This document shows, one piece after another, positions 36,404-44,921 of a stretch of DNA of 64,000 nucleotides. This stretch comes from Pseudarthrobacter sp. SSS035 (GTDB lineage Bacteria; Actinomycetota; Actinomycetes; Actinomycetales; Micrococcaceae): the NCBI RefSeq assembly GCF_023273875.1, contig NZ_CP096882.1, forward strand, positions 744,001-808,000, written 5' to 3'. The notes beneath the pieces are model-generated. The model made no database searches. It saw only the letters and a program-made list of their open reading frames with translations, and was not told the origin of the DNA. Positions within the stretch are counted from its first letter, which is position 1, and each line of letters opens with the position of its first letter. The translations under genes were made by a program, and so were the position numbers.

Positions 36404-36852
36404 ACGCCGCACCGTTGTCCAAGATGGAGGGCACTTCGTAGGCTGGGCGCCCATGTCCTGGCGTATCCCCAGGCCCCAGGACCTGGTCATGGTGGGGAAC
36501 CGCCTACCAGGCCATCGGGCTCGGCCTTGGCAGCACCGTCGGGGCAGCCCGCGCAGTGGAGGACGGCCGCACCCTGGTGCTGGCCTCCGGCGACGGCGGT
36601 TTCCTGATGGGCCTGACCGAAAAGCCCATGCTGATCCCCGAGGTGGACTTCAGCGGCATCGCCCGGGCGCTCGGTGCCGAGTCGGCGATCATCCGCTCAC
36701 TGGCGGACCTTGCCGCGCTCACGGACTGGACCGACGCCGGCGCGAAGGGAACTTTCGTGGCCGACTACCGGATCACGTCGAGCGTCCGGGCCCCGTGGCT
36801 GAGCGAATGGATGGAGGCCAAGCAGGAGGCGAAGGCGGCGGTGGCGGGGTAG
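36404..36852 (+). pseudogene. partial copy of the ThDP enzyme gene, with 105-bp deletion
   Basis: DNA from 36404 is nearly identical to 35190-35743 of the intact gene (VVQDGGHFVGWAPM.WRIPRPQDLVMVG...SVRAPWLSEWM). An extra base near 36497 shifts the frame, and one 105-bp segment (35 codons) is missing between two GGGCCTG repeats. That removes the YNDAAYG half of the cofactor motif. The copy still ends with AAVAG and stop at 36852. It lacks the first two thirds of the gene, so it cannot make an enzyme. Confidence 0.88.
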
Positions 36853-37018
36853 ATAACCCAGGCGGTAACGGAACTGATTAGGCATGCCAGGCGAATGTCA
36901 CCCGCACCATCCCGTTGAAACCCCTAGCCTTGGAACATCGGATACAAAGCCTCATCTGCTGTTCCCAGGCTCCTGTGTCCGGTCAATCGTTGAAAACCAC
37001 CCCGGAAGGTATGCAGCC

Positions 37019-37915
37019 ATGCGGATACTCGTCGTCGGAGCCGGAGCCACAGGCGGGGCGTTCGGTACGCTCCTGCAGGAAGCGGGACGGGATGTCACCT
37101 ATTTGGTGCGGCCGCGCAAGCAGGAGATCCTTCGCCGCGACGGGTTACGCTTCATCTCCCCCACCGCTGACCGGACGCACCCGGTAAAAACCATCACGGC
37201 ACCGGACGGGTCAGAGGCCTTCGATCTGATCCTCGTCACGGTCAAAGCCACCGCGTTCGAGGGCGTACTCGGCGAGATTGGCGCTTTTCTGGGGGTTGGA
37301 ACCAGCATCATTCCCATCCTCAACGGCATGGCCCATGTGGACCGGCTTGAGCAGCTGTACCCGGGCCAGGTGCTCGGCGGCCTGGCCCGGATCGTCGCCA
37401 CTCTCGACGGCGATGTGGTCCGCCAGCAGATGCCCCTCACTTCCCTCACCGTGGGCGGGCTCAACGGAAACCCTGTACCTACGGATGTTTCCGAGGCTCT
37501 GGACGTGCCCGGCGTCGACTTCTCGGTAGTGGACGACGTGGCCGGCGCCCTGTGGGAGAAATGGGTATTCATCGCTGCCGCAGGAATCGTCAACTGCCTG
37601 TTCCGGGCGCCGGTTGGACGGATCATCGAGGCCGGCGGCGAGGCCAGGATCCTGGAGGCCATCAGTGAAACCGAAGCGGTGGCGGCGGCGGCAGGACATC
37701 CTGTTTCCGACGCCGGTCATGCACAAGCGATCGGCATACTGACTCAACCGGGATCGGCGTTCACTTCCTCCCTGTACCGGGACCTCAGCGCAGGGCTCCC
37801 ATCGGAGGCCGAGCACATCCTCGGCGACCTTGCCGGCAGAGCCCGCAGCCGCAACGTCCCTACGCCTCTGTTGGAGCTCACCCTCATCCAGATCAGGGCC
37901 GGCCTGCCAACCTGA
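37019..37915 (+). CDS. ketopantoate reductase (ApbA/PanE) family protein
   Basis: 298 residues from ATG 37019 behind GGAAGG; earlier frame residues lack protein character. NADP-binding GAGATGG is at residues 7-13 (MRILVVGAGATGGAFG), LNGM is present near residue 100, and the C-terminal helical domain has the family Lys in LWEKWVFIAAAGIVNCLFRAPVGRI and a Ser/Glu-containing SLYRDLSAG...E region. Acts on 2-keto acids such as ketopantoate or relatives; many actinobacteria carry several. Here it sits between two degraded copies of the ThDP gene. Confidence 0.85.
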   Translation: MRILVVGAGATGGAFGTLLQEAGRDVTYLVRPRKQEILRRDGLRFISPTADRTHPVKTITAPDGSEAFDLILVTVKATAFEGVLGEIGAFLGVGTSIIPILNGMAHVDRLEQLYPGQVLGGLARIVATLDGDVVRQQMPLTSLTVGGLNGNPVPTDVSEALDVPGVDFSVVDDVAGALWEKWVFIAAAGIVNCLFRAPVGRIIEAGGEARILEAISETEAVAAAAGHPVSDAGHAQAIGILTQPGSAFTSSLYRDLSAGLPSEAEHILGDLAGRARSRNVPTPLLELTLIQIRAGLPT

Positions 37916-38020
37916 ACCACTCCGGCGCGGCCAGCAGGCGGCGGAGCCAGCGTGCTGGAGCGGGCGAGCTGATCAACAGGCGACGCCGTGCTCTTCCCGC
38001 TGCACCGAAAGACCGGACAA

Positions 38021-38116
38021 GACTGCCGGATCACGTCGACCGTCCTGGCCCCGTGGCTGAGCGAGTGGATGCAGGCCTCGAAGGCGGCGAAGGCGAAGGC
38101 TGCGGTGGCGGGCTAG
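38021..38116 (+). pseudogene. third copy of the ThDP enzyme's 3' end (31 codons)
   Basis: CRITSTVLAPWLSEWMQASKAAKAKAAVAG and a TAG stop at 38114-38116 match the last 30 codons of 34070-35743 with few changes (the tail has a small in-frame insertion). The upstream part of the copy is lost. Confidence 0.8.
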
Positions 38117-38142
38117 GGGCATTCACAGGTCGACGCCCTACG

Positions 38143-39108
38143 ATGGCCCACATGAAAGCTGCCCGGGACGCCCGCTCTGCCGCCGTTGTGATCAACGCCG
38201 GATCACGCCGGGGGGCGGCACACGAACTTGCCGTGGACACGATGCGGAAGGCGGGTGTGCCCATCTCCGCCGTGCACCACGTGCTGTCCGGGGCAGACCT
38301 GGCCGGGACGCTTGATCGGGTGCTTGCGGACGGGCACGACCTGGTGGTTGTCGGCGGCGGCGACGGGACTGTGTCCTACGCCGCCGGTCGCGTTGCCGGC
38401 ACAAACGTTGTGCTCGGCGTTCTGCCGCTGGGCACCGCCAACGACTTCGCCCGCACGCTGGAGATACCGAACAATCTTGCCGAGGCCTGCGCCACCATCG
38501 CAGACGGGAAAGTAGTGGACATCGACCTTGGCCGGGCCAACGGCGAGCCATTCCTCAACGTCGCGTCCGTTGGCCTGTCGGTGGCTGTCACCGAAGCTCT
38601 CAGCCCCCGTCTGAAGCGGTACATCGGGCCATTGGCCTACGGCATTGCCACCCTGCGCGCTTATGCCGGGCACAAGGCGTTCCGGGCCCGTCTCGAGTTC
38701 CCCGACGGGGACCACGAACCGATGGAACTCGACAGCCTGCTTCAGGTGGCCGTCGGCAACGGCCGGCATTACGGCGGCGGCAACACGGTCTCCCCCACGG
38801 CAGGGATCGACGACCACACCCTCGACATCTACGCGATCCTGGCGGGGCCACTCCGGGAGCATGTGAGTATCGCGCGGTTGCTCAAGGACGGAAGCTTCAT
38901 CAAACACGACCGGGTGTACCACCTGACCAGCCGAGCTGTCCGGCTGGTCACCGACCAGCCGCTGCCGGTGAACCTCGACGGCGAGATCGCGACGACCACG
39001 CCGACCGACTTCACCGTCCAGCGCAACGCCGTCCACGTGGTGGTGCCTCAAAGCAGCACCAGCGCGCTGTTCGACGGACCGGGCGCCGCGGACTGGTCGT
39101 CCATTTGA
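38143..39108 (+). CDS. diacylglycerol/lipid kinase family protein
   Basis: 321 residues from ATG 38143; the frame extends left into the ThDP remnant. The DAGK catalytic motif GGGDGT is at residues 69-74 (VVVGGGDGTVSYAAG), LGVLPLGTANDFARTL follows, then the C-terminal beta-sandwich (LLQVAVGNGRHYGGG, DGEIATTTP). YegS/DgkB-type soluble lipid kinases phosphorylate diacylglycerol or related lipids. Monocistronic. Confidence 0.9.
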   Translation: MAHMKAARDARSAAVVINAGSRRGAAHELAVDTMRKAGVPISAVHHVLSGADLAGTLDRVLADGHDLVVVGGGDGTVSYAAGRVAGTNVVLGVLPLGTANDFARTLEIPNNLAEACATIADGKVVDIDLGRANGEPFLNVASVGLSVAVTEALSPRLKRYIGPLAYGIATLRAYAGHKAFRARLEFPDGDHEPMELDSLLQVAVGNGRHYGGGNTVSPTAGIDDHTLDIYAILAGPLREHVSIARLLKDGSFIKHDRVYHLTSRAVRLVTDQPLPVNLDGEIATTTPTDFTVQRNAVHVVVPQSSTSALFDGPGAADWSSI

Positions 39109-39233
39109 AAGCTCATTAGCTCACCGGCACACAGCACGGTTTCTTTCTGTGGCCAGTCGGCCCGTCCTTCCGGCGTTGTTTCCGAAACACTCACGCCTCC
39201 GGCACCTCCCCCCTTACTGTTGATGAGGCAAGT

Positions 39234-39312
39234 CACGTAAACGTTTACGTAAACCGTTTACGTGCCTGTCCCCAGACCGCAGTAAAGCCAAGGAGATCCA
39301 ATGCAGATTTAA
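39234..39312 (+). promoter_or_regulatory. orphan LacI-type double operator plus ribosome site and 3-codon stump
   Basis: CGTAAACGTTTACG (39236-39249, perfect palindrome) and CGTAAACcGTTTACG (39248-39262) overlap by two bases; both are classic LacI/GalR operators. A good ribosome site (AAGGAG, 39290-39295) then precedes ATG CAG ATT TAA (39301-39312). The gene that should follow is gone. The remaining 39109-39461 holds no other gene. Confidence 0.7.
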
Positions 39313-39461
39313 TCAAGGGCTGCTCAAGGTCTACGCAACTTTCACCGAGCAATCGGAGAACGTACTTGTGCGCACCTTATCCCCGTGAAGAATTGGGTCA
39401 TCAGGCAGGCTGGATGACGCATCCAACCTTGCCGAACTGAATTCATCAAGGGGGAAATAGT

Positions 39462-39872
39462 TTGAAGCTCACAACAACTCTGGCCAGCGGCGCACTCTTG
39501 TGCCTGGCCCTTTCGAGCTGTGCTGCGGGATCGCCGCAATCAGTTCCGGCCGTAACGCACACCGTTACACAGACGGCTACAGCAACCGTGACGGCAACCG
39601 CCATAGCCGAGCCTGTTGCACCCGTCGTAGTGGCGGCCCCGGCTCCGGCTCCGGCGGCTCCAACGACTGCGATTATTCCTGGCAACGTTGCCGGAATGAA
39701 TGCAGAGGCGCTCGACGACGATCTGTCCGCTCTGGGCTTCAAGAAAGTCGTCTACAACGCTGATACTGGCAAGACCGTGCTGCTGCTCAGCAACTGGACG
39801 GTTACAGGGATAGACAACGCCGGGGCAGAGCAGGCTGTCGACAAGGCAGTAGTAGTTCACGTAACGAAGTAG
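39462..39872 (+). CDS. small lipoprotein with PASTA-like module
   Basis: 136 residues from TTG 39462, behind GGGGGAAA. Signal peptide with lipobox LALSSC (Cys20). A Thr/Ala/Pro-rich linker (25-75) leads to a C-terminal domain NAEALDDDLSALGFKKVVYNADTG...LLSNWTVTGID that shares the NW-V-T signature with the lipoproteins at 8859 and 55960. Probably anchored outside the membrane; role unknown. Confidence 0.75.
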   Translation: MKLTTTLASGALLCLALSSCAAGSPQSVPAVTHTVTQTATATVTATAIAEPVAPVVVAAPAPAPAAPTTAIIPGNVAGMNAEALDDDLSALGFKKVVYNADTGKTVLLLSNWTVTGIDNAGAEQAVDKAVVVHVTK

Positions 39873-39980
39873 TGGCCGCTCGTCCCCAAGGTACCCACCG
39901 TGCGCTGCCTTGGGGACTTGGTACTCTCGGCGACGTGCCAGGACGCCGGCTCGACGTCAAGCGCAACTATTGGGGGACAA

Positions 39981-40637
39981 ATGACAATTCCGAACATTTT
40001 GGATGAAGACCATATCGATGCCGCAGCCAAACTGCTGCGCGCTTACTACGATGATCTTTTCGCATCAGTGATGCCGAGAACCGGAAGCCGCTTCGATAGC
40101 TGGGCCGGTGGTGGTGACGCGGCGGGCGTGGCCAACCGAGTGGTCGCCGATGATCTTGTCGCAGTCTCATTCCTGTCGGTCAAGATTCCGGCCCGGGCCG
40201 CTGTCGGCATACTTGAAACGCATGCTCCGGAGATTTCAAAGAACCTCAAGCACCTGCCATATAACGTCGACCTGGCGGATCTGACTCCTGCCGAGTTCGA
40301 CAAGTACCTGGGTGCGGGTAGCCCCGGAATGTGCCTATGGCACGTGCTCAGGGCGACGACAACCGGACGATGGGGTATCGGCGAAACTAAGGCCAGTAAG
40401 ATCATGGCCCGAAAGCGCCCCCAGCTAATCCCAATCTACGATTCAATCGTGGGTCCGCTAATGGGGCTGCCCAAGAACTCCGTGGGTCAGTGGAAGAAAT
40501 GGCACACGGCCTTAACTGACGGCACAGGCCTCACTCACCGGCTTCAAGAAATTCGAAGGCTCTCTGGAATTTCCGATCCGATTTCCGACATTCGTGTCAT
40601 GGACATCGTTCTCTGGATGTACGGAAAGGAGACGTAG
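39981..40637 (+). CDS. DUF6308 family protein
   Basis: 218 residues from ATG 39981 (after GGGGGACAA). The block WGIGETKASKIMARKRPQLIPIYDSIVGPLMGLPK is the hallmark of the DUF6308 group, proteins with a helix-hairpin-helix-like fold of unknown function. The next gene starts 4 bases after its stop, so it is the first gene of the 39981-41771 operon. It is absent upstream of the other copy of the cassette (1051-2342). Confidence 0.75.
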   Translation: MTIPNILDEDHIDAAAKLLRAYYDDLFASVMPRTGSRFDSWAGGGDAAGVANRVVADDLVAVSFLSVKIPARAAVGILETHAPEISKNLKHLPYNVDLADLTPAEFDKYLGAGSPGMCLWHVLRATTTGRWGIGETKASKIMARKRPQLIPIYDSIVGPLMGLPKNSVGQWKKWHTALTDGTGLTHRLQEIRRLSGISDPISDIRVMDIVLWMYGKET

Positions 40638-40641
40638 CCTC

Positions 40642-41208
40642 GTGAAAAGGACCAGGCAAGGGCCGGAGCTCACGGACAACTATGCACAGTTCGTCGAGCA
40701 GCTGGCGGCCGCTTCGAAAAAGCTACAGGCACGTCATGACTCACTGAACCGGACACTTGAAATAATCACTTTGCTGTTCAAACAGAACGTGCTCGGTCTC
40801 AGACTTTGGGAAGAACGACGCATCAAGCTCAGCAAGTTAGTTGCGAAAGATGCCAATTCGCTGGACACGGCAAACTCGCTGCGCGAGCTCCATGACGTTG
40901 CCCTCAGGATGGAATCAATGTTCCTGCTCCGCAGCCAGCGCATCGACGAGAAAAAATCAGCTGTTAGCAGCCATGTTGATGAAATCAACAAGTCGCTTCT
41001 CGATCTGGACAGAAGCAAGCTCAATCTCCTTTCGTCCCGGATGACAATGCGCGATCGCGAGAAGCTCAACGAGGCCGTCGCGGGTGTTGCCGGGACACCC
41101 CAGGGAGCGAACGCGGCATCATCCGATCCGGGCCTTCGAGATGACCTCAACGAGGCCCGTAGGGCTATGATCCTGGCCGAAGCGCTACTGGAACTGAAAG
41201 GGAAATGA
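40642..41208 (+). CDS. coiled-coil protein, first gene of duplicated cassette (copy B)
   Basis: 188 residues from GTG 40642; a ribosome site (GGAGA) lies just upstream inside the DUF6308 stop region. It is shorter at the N-terminus than copy A (1051-1764), but the helical region aligns over its full length, including DPGLRDDLNEARRAMILAEALLELKGK. It overlaps the membrane gene by 4 bases. Predicted long helices with few breaks. Function unknown. Confidence 0.75.
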   Translation: MKRTRQGPELTDNYAQFVEQLAAASKKLQARHDSLNRTLEIITLLFKQNVLGLRLWEERRIKLSKLVAKDANSLDTANSLRELHDVALRMESMFLLRSQRIDEKKSAVSSHVDEINKSLLDLDRSKLNLLSSRMTMRDREKLNEAVAGVAGTPQGANAASSDPGLRDDLNEARRAMILAEALLELKGK

Positions 41209-41771
41209 CGGTGACACAAACGCAGTCGGAGAAGATCGTCATCAGAAGTTTCACCTCTGCGCAGTGGGATGGCAGTAGCATGCCCAAACCCGTGAACGTC
41301 TTTGCCAAATTCCGGGGGAAGCGGCTGTTGACTGGCATCATAGCCTTCGTCATCCTCTGCAACCTCGGAGTTTTCGGGACGGTGGTGATCGTTCTTGCAT
41401 TCATCGGCTTAGTCATAGCGATGATCAGGTCAACGGGAAAGCTTTCGCCCCAACAGGCGTTTATGAGCGACCTCATCGCAGAGGTGAATGACACCGTTGT
41501 TGAGCTCACCGACAACGCGGATGCAAGGCTGTCCGTGAAAGATCTGGTGGCTCTGCGGGGTTCCGACCGGGATATTCCGTTGCCGGTCAACGGCGTATCA
41601 GGTCTAAATTTGCGCGTCGTCAGCGACAGACCAGGTGCCGAGCGCATAGCAGCGATAGCCCGAACGGACGACAGGATACGGACAACAAAAGTTATTGTCA
41701 CTGCTACTGCACCCGATTATGGCACCGCCAGCTTCGACCAGCTGCTTCAGACCACACTCGACGCAGCCTGA
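41205..41771 (+). CDS. two-TM membrane protein, second gene of duplicated cassette (copy B)
   Basis: 188 residues; ATG overlaps the previous stop (ATGA). A hydrophobic hairpin (about 42-72) lies between an N-terminal domain with IVIRSFTSAQWDG and a C-terminal domain ending VTATAPDYGTASFDQLLQTTL. The paralogue is at 1767-2342. Identity in the two soluble parts suggests that both copies bind similar partners. Confidence 0.75.
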   Translation: MTVTQTQSEKIVIRSFTSAQWDGSSMPKPVNVFAKFRGKRLLTGIIAFVILCNLGVFGTVVIVLAFIGLVIAMIRSTGKLSPQQAFMSDLIAEVNDTVVELTDNADARLSVKDLVALRGSDRDIPLPVNGVSGLNLRVVSDRPGAERIAAIARTDDRIRTTKVIVTATAPDYGTASFDQLLQTTLDAA

Positions 41772-41942
41772 CAGGAGCGACAACCCCGCCTGCGCACGCT
41801 CATGGAGGAACGCGGCGAGAAGGCGCCCCGCTGGCAGGCGTCCCAACGGCGATTCCGCGTTGCTTGAGGAAGTTGAGGGCCGGAAGCTGAAGGCCGCATT
41901 TTCGCGGACGCAGGCCTGGACGCCGACCACATCACACCGCAC

Positions 41943-43307
41943 CTAAACCCCCGGCTTCCGCTTCCACGCCACCGCCAACCCGAGCACCACGGCGCCCAGC
42001 CCCAGCATCACCAGGACCATCAGTCCCCAGTTCGCCTGGTTCACGCCGGGCCCGTACAGCACACCGATCAGCACCGTCGCTGTGATGGCGCCGAGGTAGC
42101 GGCAGGTCTGGAAAATGCCGGCCGCCACTCCCCTCTCCTCCGGCCGGGCGGACACGTACAGGCCCTGGTTCGACGCCGTGCTCACCACCCCGTACGGCAC
42201 ACCCATCAACGCGGTCAGCACAAACACCATGGGCGGCCACAGGGACAACGTCAACGCCCCCAGTGCGCCCGAGGCCACCAGCAGGATCAGCACGCCGGCG
42301 ATCATCACCGAACGCACGCCGAACCAATCAATCAGCCGGACCGTCACCGGGGTGACCAGCACGGACATTGCCGCCAGGGGGAACATCAGCAGGCCCACCA
42401 GTCCGGCGTCGTAGTGTCCTGCCTCCTGCAGAAGCTGCGGCAGGCCGAAGAACGCAAAGTAGTAGACGCCGCTGAAGACGACGAACACCAGATACACCAG
42501 CAGCAGCGGCCGGTTCCGGCCCAGCAGCCGCAGGTCCAGGAACGGCGGACGGAAACGCAGCTCCCGCCACGCGAACAGCGCGGCAATGACGGTCGCCGCG
42601 CCCAGGAGCCACCAGCGGTATCCCGGCATCACGTTCAGCAGCGCCATCATGGCGAGCATCAGCGAGGCGACGAAGGCCAGGATGCCGGGGATGTCGGAGT
42701 CACGGATCAGTGTTGCGAGCTTCCCGGTTTCGCGCCCGGAATCGGCCGGCGCCGCCCGGTGCACCACAATCAGCGCCAGCAGCGCGAGCGGCACGTTGAC
42801 GGCGAACAGCGCCTGCCAGCCCAGCAGGCTCACCAACAAACCGCCGACGACGGGTCCCACCGCTGCCGCCGACGTGTTCGCCATCTGGATCCGGCCCAGC
42901 GGGCGGGTGGACGGCAGCTTCGCCAGCCGGCTCAGTTCGGTGACCATCACGACGGCGGACGGGTACGCCGTCGCCGTCCCCACAGCCATGAGCGCTCGCG
43001 CCACGCAGACCAGCGCGAAGTTGGGCGCGAATGGCGCCAGCGCACAGGTCACCGCAACTAAGGCCATTCCGAACGTGAAGAGGCGGCGCGGCCCGAAGCG
43101 GTCCGCGAGCCTGCCCATGAGCGGCTGTCCGGCCGCGGACGCCAGGTAGAACGAGGTGATCACCCAGGTGACGGTGGCGACGTCGAGCGCGAAGTCCTCC
43201 CGCAGAACCACCAAGGCGACGGCGATCATGGACGAGTTCAGCGGGTTCAGGGAAGTGCCGAGGCTGAGCGCGGCGATCGCGAGGCCGGGGCGGGGTTTGT
43301 TCGTCAC
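41943..43307 (-). CDS. MFS exporter (drug resistance type)
   Basis: 454 residues, about 12 TM segments. Motif A is intact (GRLADRFGPRR), motif C-like segment QMANTSAAAVGPVVGGLL is present in TM5, and the start LGTSLNPLNSSMIAVALV fits DHA-type exporters. Likely proton-coupled export of small molecules; substrate unknown. Monocistronic. Confidence 0.88.
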   Translation of the reverse strand: MTNKPRPGLAIAALSLGTSLNPLNSSMIAVALVVLREDFALDVATVTWVITSFYLASAAGQPLMGRLADRFGPRRLFTFGMALVAVTCALAPFAPNFALVCVARALMAVGTATAYPSAVVMVTELSRLAKLPSTRPLGRIQMANTSAAAVGPVVGGLLVSLLGWQALFAVNVPLALLALIVVHRAAPADSGRETGKLATLIRDSDIPGILAFVASLMLAMMALLNVMPGYRWWLLGAATVIAALFAWRELRFRPPFLDLRLLGRNRPLLLVYLVFVVFSGVYYFAFFGLPQLLQEAGHYDAGLVGLLMFPLAAMSVLVTPVTVRLIDWFGVRSVMIAGVLILLVASGALGALTLSLWPPMVFVLTALMGVPYGVVSTASNQGLYVSARPEERGVAAGIFQTCRYLGAITATVLIGVLYGPGVNQANWGLMVLVMLGLGAVVLGLAVAWKRKPGV

Positions 43308-43346
43308 GCCCCTAAGTCTGGTGCATCGTTGCCTTGGGTCACGAAC

Positions 43347-44018
43347 CTACTCGGGGGCGCGCGGCGAGTCGAGCTCGCCGGCGATCTTCTCCTCCAAAGC
43401 GGCCAGCGTCGCTTCGGGCAGAACGATCAGCCCATCCAGCTCGCGCCGGGCGCGCCTGTACGCCGTCTGCCGCTCCGCCGGCGTGGCGGCATTGTCCAGG
43501 GCGATGTTGAGTAGCTTCCTGGCCGTTGCCAGCCGCTGGCGTTCGGGACCCGTAAACTTGCTGTCTTTGATCCGCTTGGCTTCCCGCTCCGCGACGTCGA
43601 ACGCCAGCTCGAAGCTGTGCACGGCCGTCCGGTATTCCGCCAGCCGGGCCGCCGTCGTAATGTCGCCCGGGGCGTCCGGCCGCAAACCGTCCGCCGCTTT
43701 CTTCGCCCGGAGGAAGGCCACCGTGAGGGGTTCGCGCACATCCGTCATGACCGGAAAGTCGATGAGTTTCCCCACGTCAAGCTCGTAGTCCAGCCACCGC
43801 CGGTTCACGGCGTCGTGCGCTGCCACCAGCGAGAGGACAGCAGCCTGGCTGGCCTGTTCGGCCTGCACCGCCTGGTTCTTGAGTTTGTACAGCTCCACCC
43901 GGCGGCGGTGGCGGCGTTCGCTGGCCTTGGACCACTGCCGGGCCCACCCACCCATCACTGCGCTCAGCGGAAAGACAAGCCACCAGTAGTGGGCGACAAA
44001 ATCGAAGAAGGGATCCAC
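43347..44018 (-). CDS. single-TM hypothetical protein, paralogue of 5784-6521
   Basis: About 223 residues from GTG 44018; the frame extends to 44054. One hydrophobic segment at the N-terminus (FFDFVAHYWWLVFPLSAVMGG) precedes a charged helical domain. NRRWLDYELDVGKLIDFPVMTDVREP is shared with the 5784 protein, as is the following 'AEYR.AVHSFELAFD' region. A C-terminal extension (AYRRARRELDGLIVLPEATLAALEEKI) is additional. Family not recognised. Confidence 0.7.
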   Translation of the reverse strand: MDPFFDFVAHYWWLVFPLSAVMGGWARQWSKASERRHRRRVELYKLKNQAVQAEQASQAAVLSLVAAHDAVNRRWLDYELDVGKLIDFPVMTDVREPLTVAFLRAKKAADGLRPDAPGDITTAARLAEYRTAVHSFELAFDVAEREAKRIKDSKFTGPERQRLATARKLLNIALDNAATPAERQTAYRRARRELDGLIVLPEATLAALEEKIAGELDSPRAPE

Positions 44019-44099
44019 AGATTCATCGTCCCACCTGCGCCGGCCCACTGACACGAATTTCCCGGGTCAGGTCTTGGTGGGAAGGGCATCCAAAACCCG

Positions 44100-44136
44100 T
44101 TGACATGTGACTAAATGGTCACCTATTCTTAAACGG
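44100..44136 (+). promoter_or_regulatory. promoter and operator of the ArsR-SRPBCC gene, probably leaderless
   Basis: TTGACA (44100-44105) and TATTCT (44124-44129) are spaced 18 bases apart, and the GTG start at 44136 is where transcription should begin. GTGAC..GTCAC (44107-44111 and 44118-44122) forms a palindrome between the boxes, suited to ArsR-type autoregulation. Confidence 0.65.
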
Positions 44137-44891
44137 TGGACGCCGTATTCAAGGCCCTCGCCGACCCCACCCGCCGGGACCTGCTCGATGAGCTCTTCCG
44201 GGAGGACGGGCAGACCCTGCACGCGCTCGAGGCCCGCTTCGAGATGACCCGCTACGGGGTCATGAAGCACCTCAAGCTGCTGGAGGAGGCCGGACTGGTG
44301 GTCACCCGCCGTCGGGGCCGCGAGAAACTCCATTTCCTCAATCCGGTGCCCATCCGCCTGATCCACGACCGCTGGGTCAGCAAATATGCACAACCATGGG
44401 CCGCTGCCCTCAGCGACCTCAAAACCAGATTGGAAAGTCCCATGGAAAAGATCTTCGAAATCTACATCAAGACCACCCCGGAGCGGCTCTGGGAAGCCAT
44501 CACGGACAGCGATATCCGAAGCAAGTACCAGTTCGGCAACAGCATCAAATCGGACTGGACCACGGGCAGCCGCTTCGAGATGGGCAACCCGAAGGCCGAC
44601 GGAGCCCTCCTGGGCGAGGGTGAAAACATCGAAGTCGATCCCCCGCGCCGCCTGGTCCAGACCATGCGTGCCCTGTGGGGCGAAGACGTGAAGGCCGAAG
44701 GCACCTCACGCATCACCTGGGAGATCGAACCGGTGGGCGATTCCTGCCATCTCACCGTCACCCACGACCAGCTCCGCGAAGGCGCTAACGACCAGCTCTA
44801 CGGCGGCTGGCCTATGATCCTCTCCGGCCTGAAGACCTGGCTCGAAACCGGCGAAAAGCTCACCACCCCCGGCTCACTCATGTACACCTGA
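44136..44891 (+). CDS. ArsR-type HTH fused to SRPBCC (AHSA1) domain
   Basis: 251 residues from GTG 44136. Residues 1-90: winged HTH (DAVFKALADPTRRDLLDELF...MTRYGVMKHLKLLEEAGLVVTRRRGRE), no arsenic-type cysteine pair. Residues about 105-251: SRPBCC/AHSA1 fold (IFEIYIKTTPERLWEAITDSDIRSKYQFGNSIKSDWTTGSRFEMG...GGWPMILSGLKTWLETGE). Fusions of this type are autoregulators that sense a small hydrophobic ligand. The last 48 bases of the coding region and stop belong to the 51-bp direct repeat. Confidence 0.88.
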   Translation: MDAVFKALADPTRRDLLDELFREDGQTLHALEARFEMTRYGVMKHLKLLEEAGLVVTRRRGREKLHFLNPVPIRLIHDRWVSKYAQPWAAALSDLKTRLESPMEKIFEIYIKTTPERLWEAITDSDIRSKYQFGNSIKSDWTTGSRFEMGNPKADGALLGEGENIEVDPPRRLVQTMRALWGEDVKAEGTSRITWEIEPVGDSCHLTVTHDQLREGANDQLYGGWPMILSGLKTWLETGEKLTTPGSLMYT

Positions 44892-44897
44892 GGCGAC
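44847..44897 (+). repeat. 51-bp direct repeat, left copy
   Basis: Contains the last 45 bases of the ArsR-SRPBCC gene, its stop codon and six following bases; identical to 46286-46336. The distance between copies is 1,439 bp and encloses the whole hipBA module. Confidence 0.92.
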
Positions 44898-44921
44898 TCC
44901 GGCCGGCGCCACCTGGTCCGG

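Noticed and set aside
42414..43061. 215-codon plus-strand frame opposite the MFS exporter
   Set aside because: Gln/Arg/His-rich antisense shadow of the exporter.
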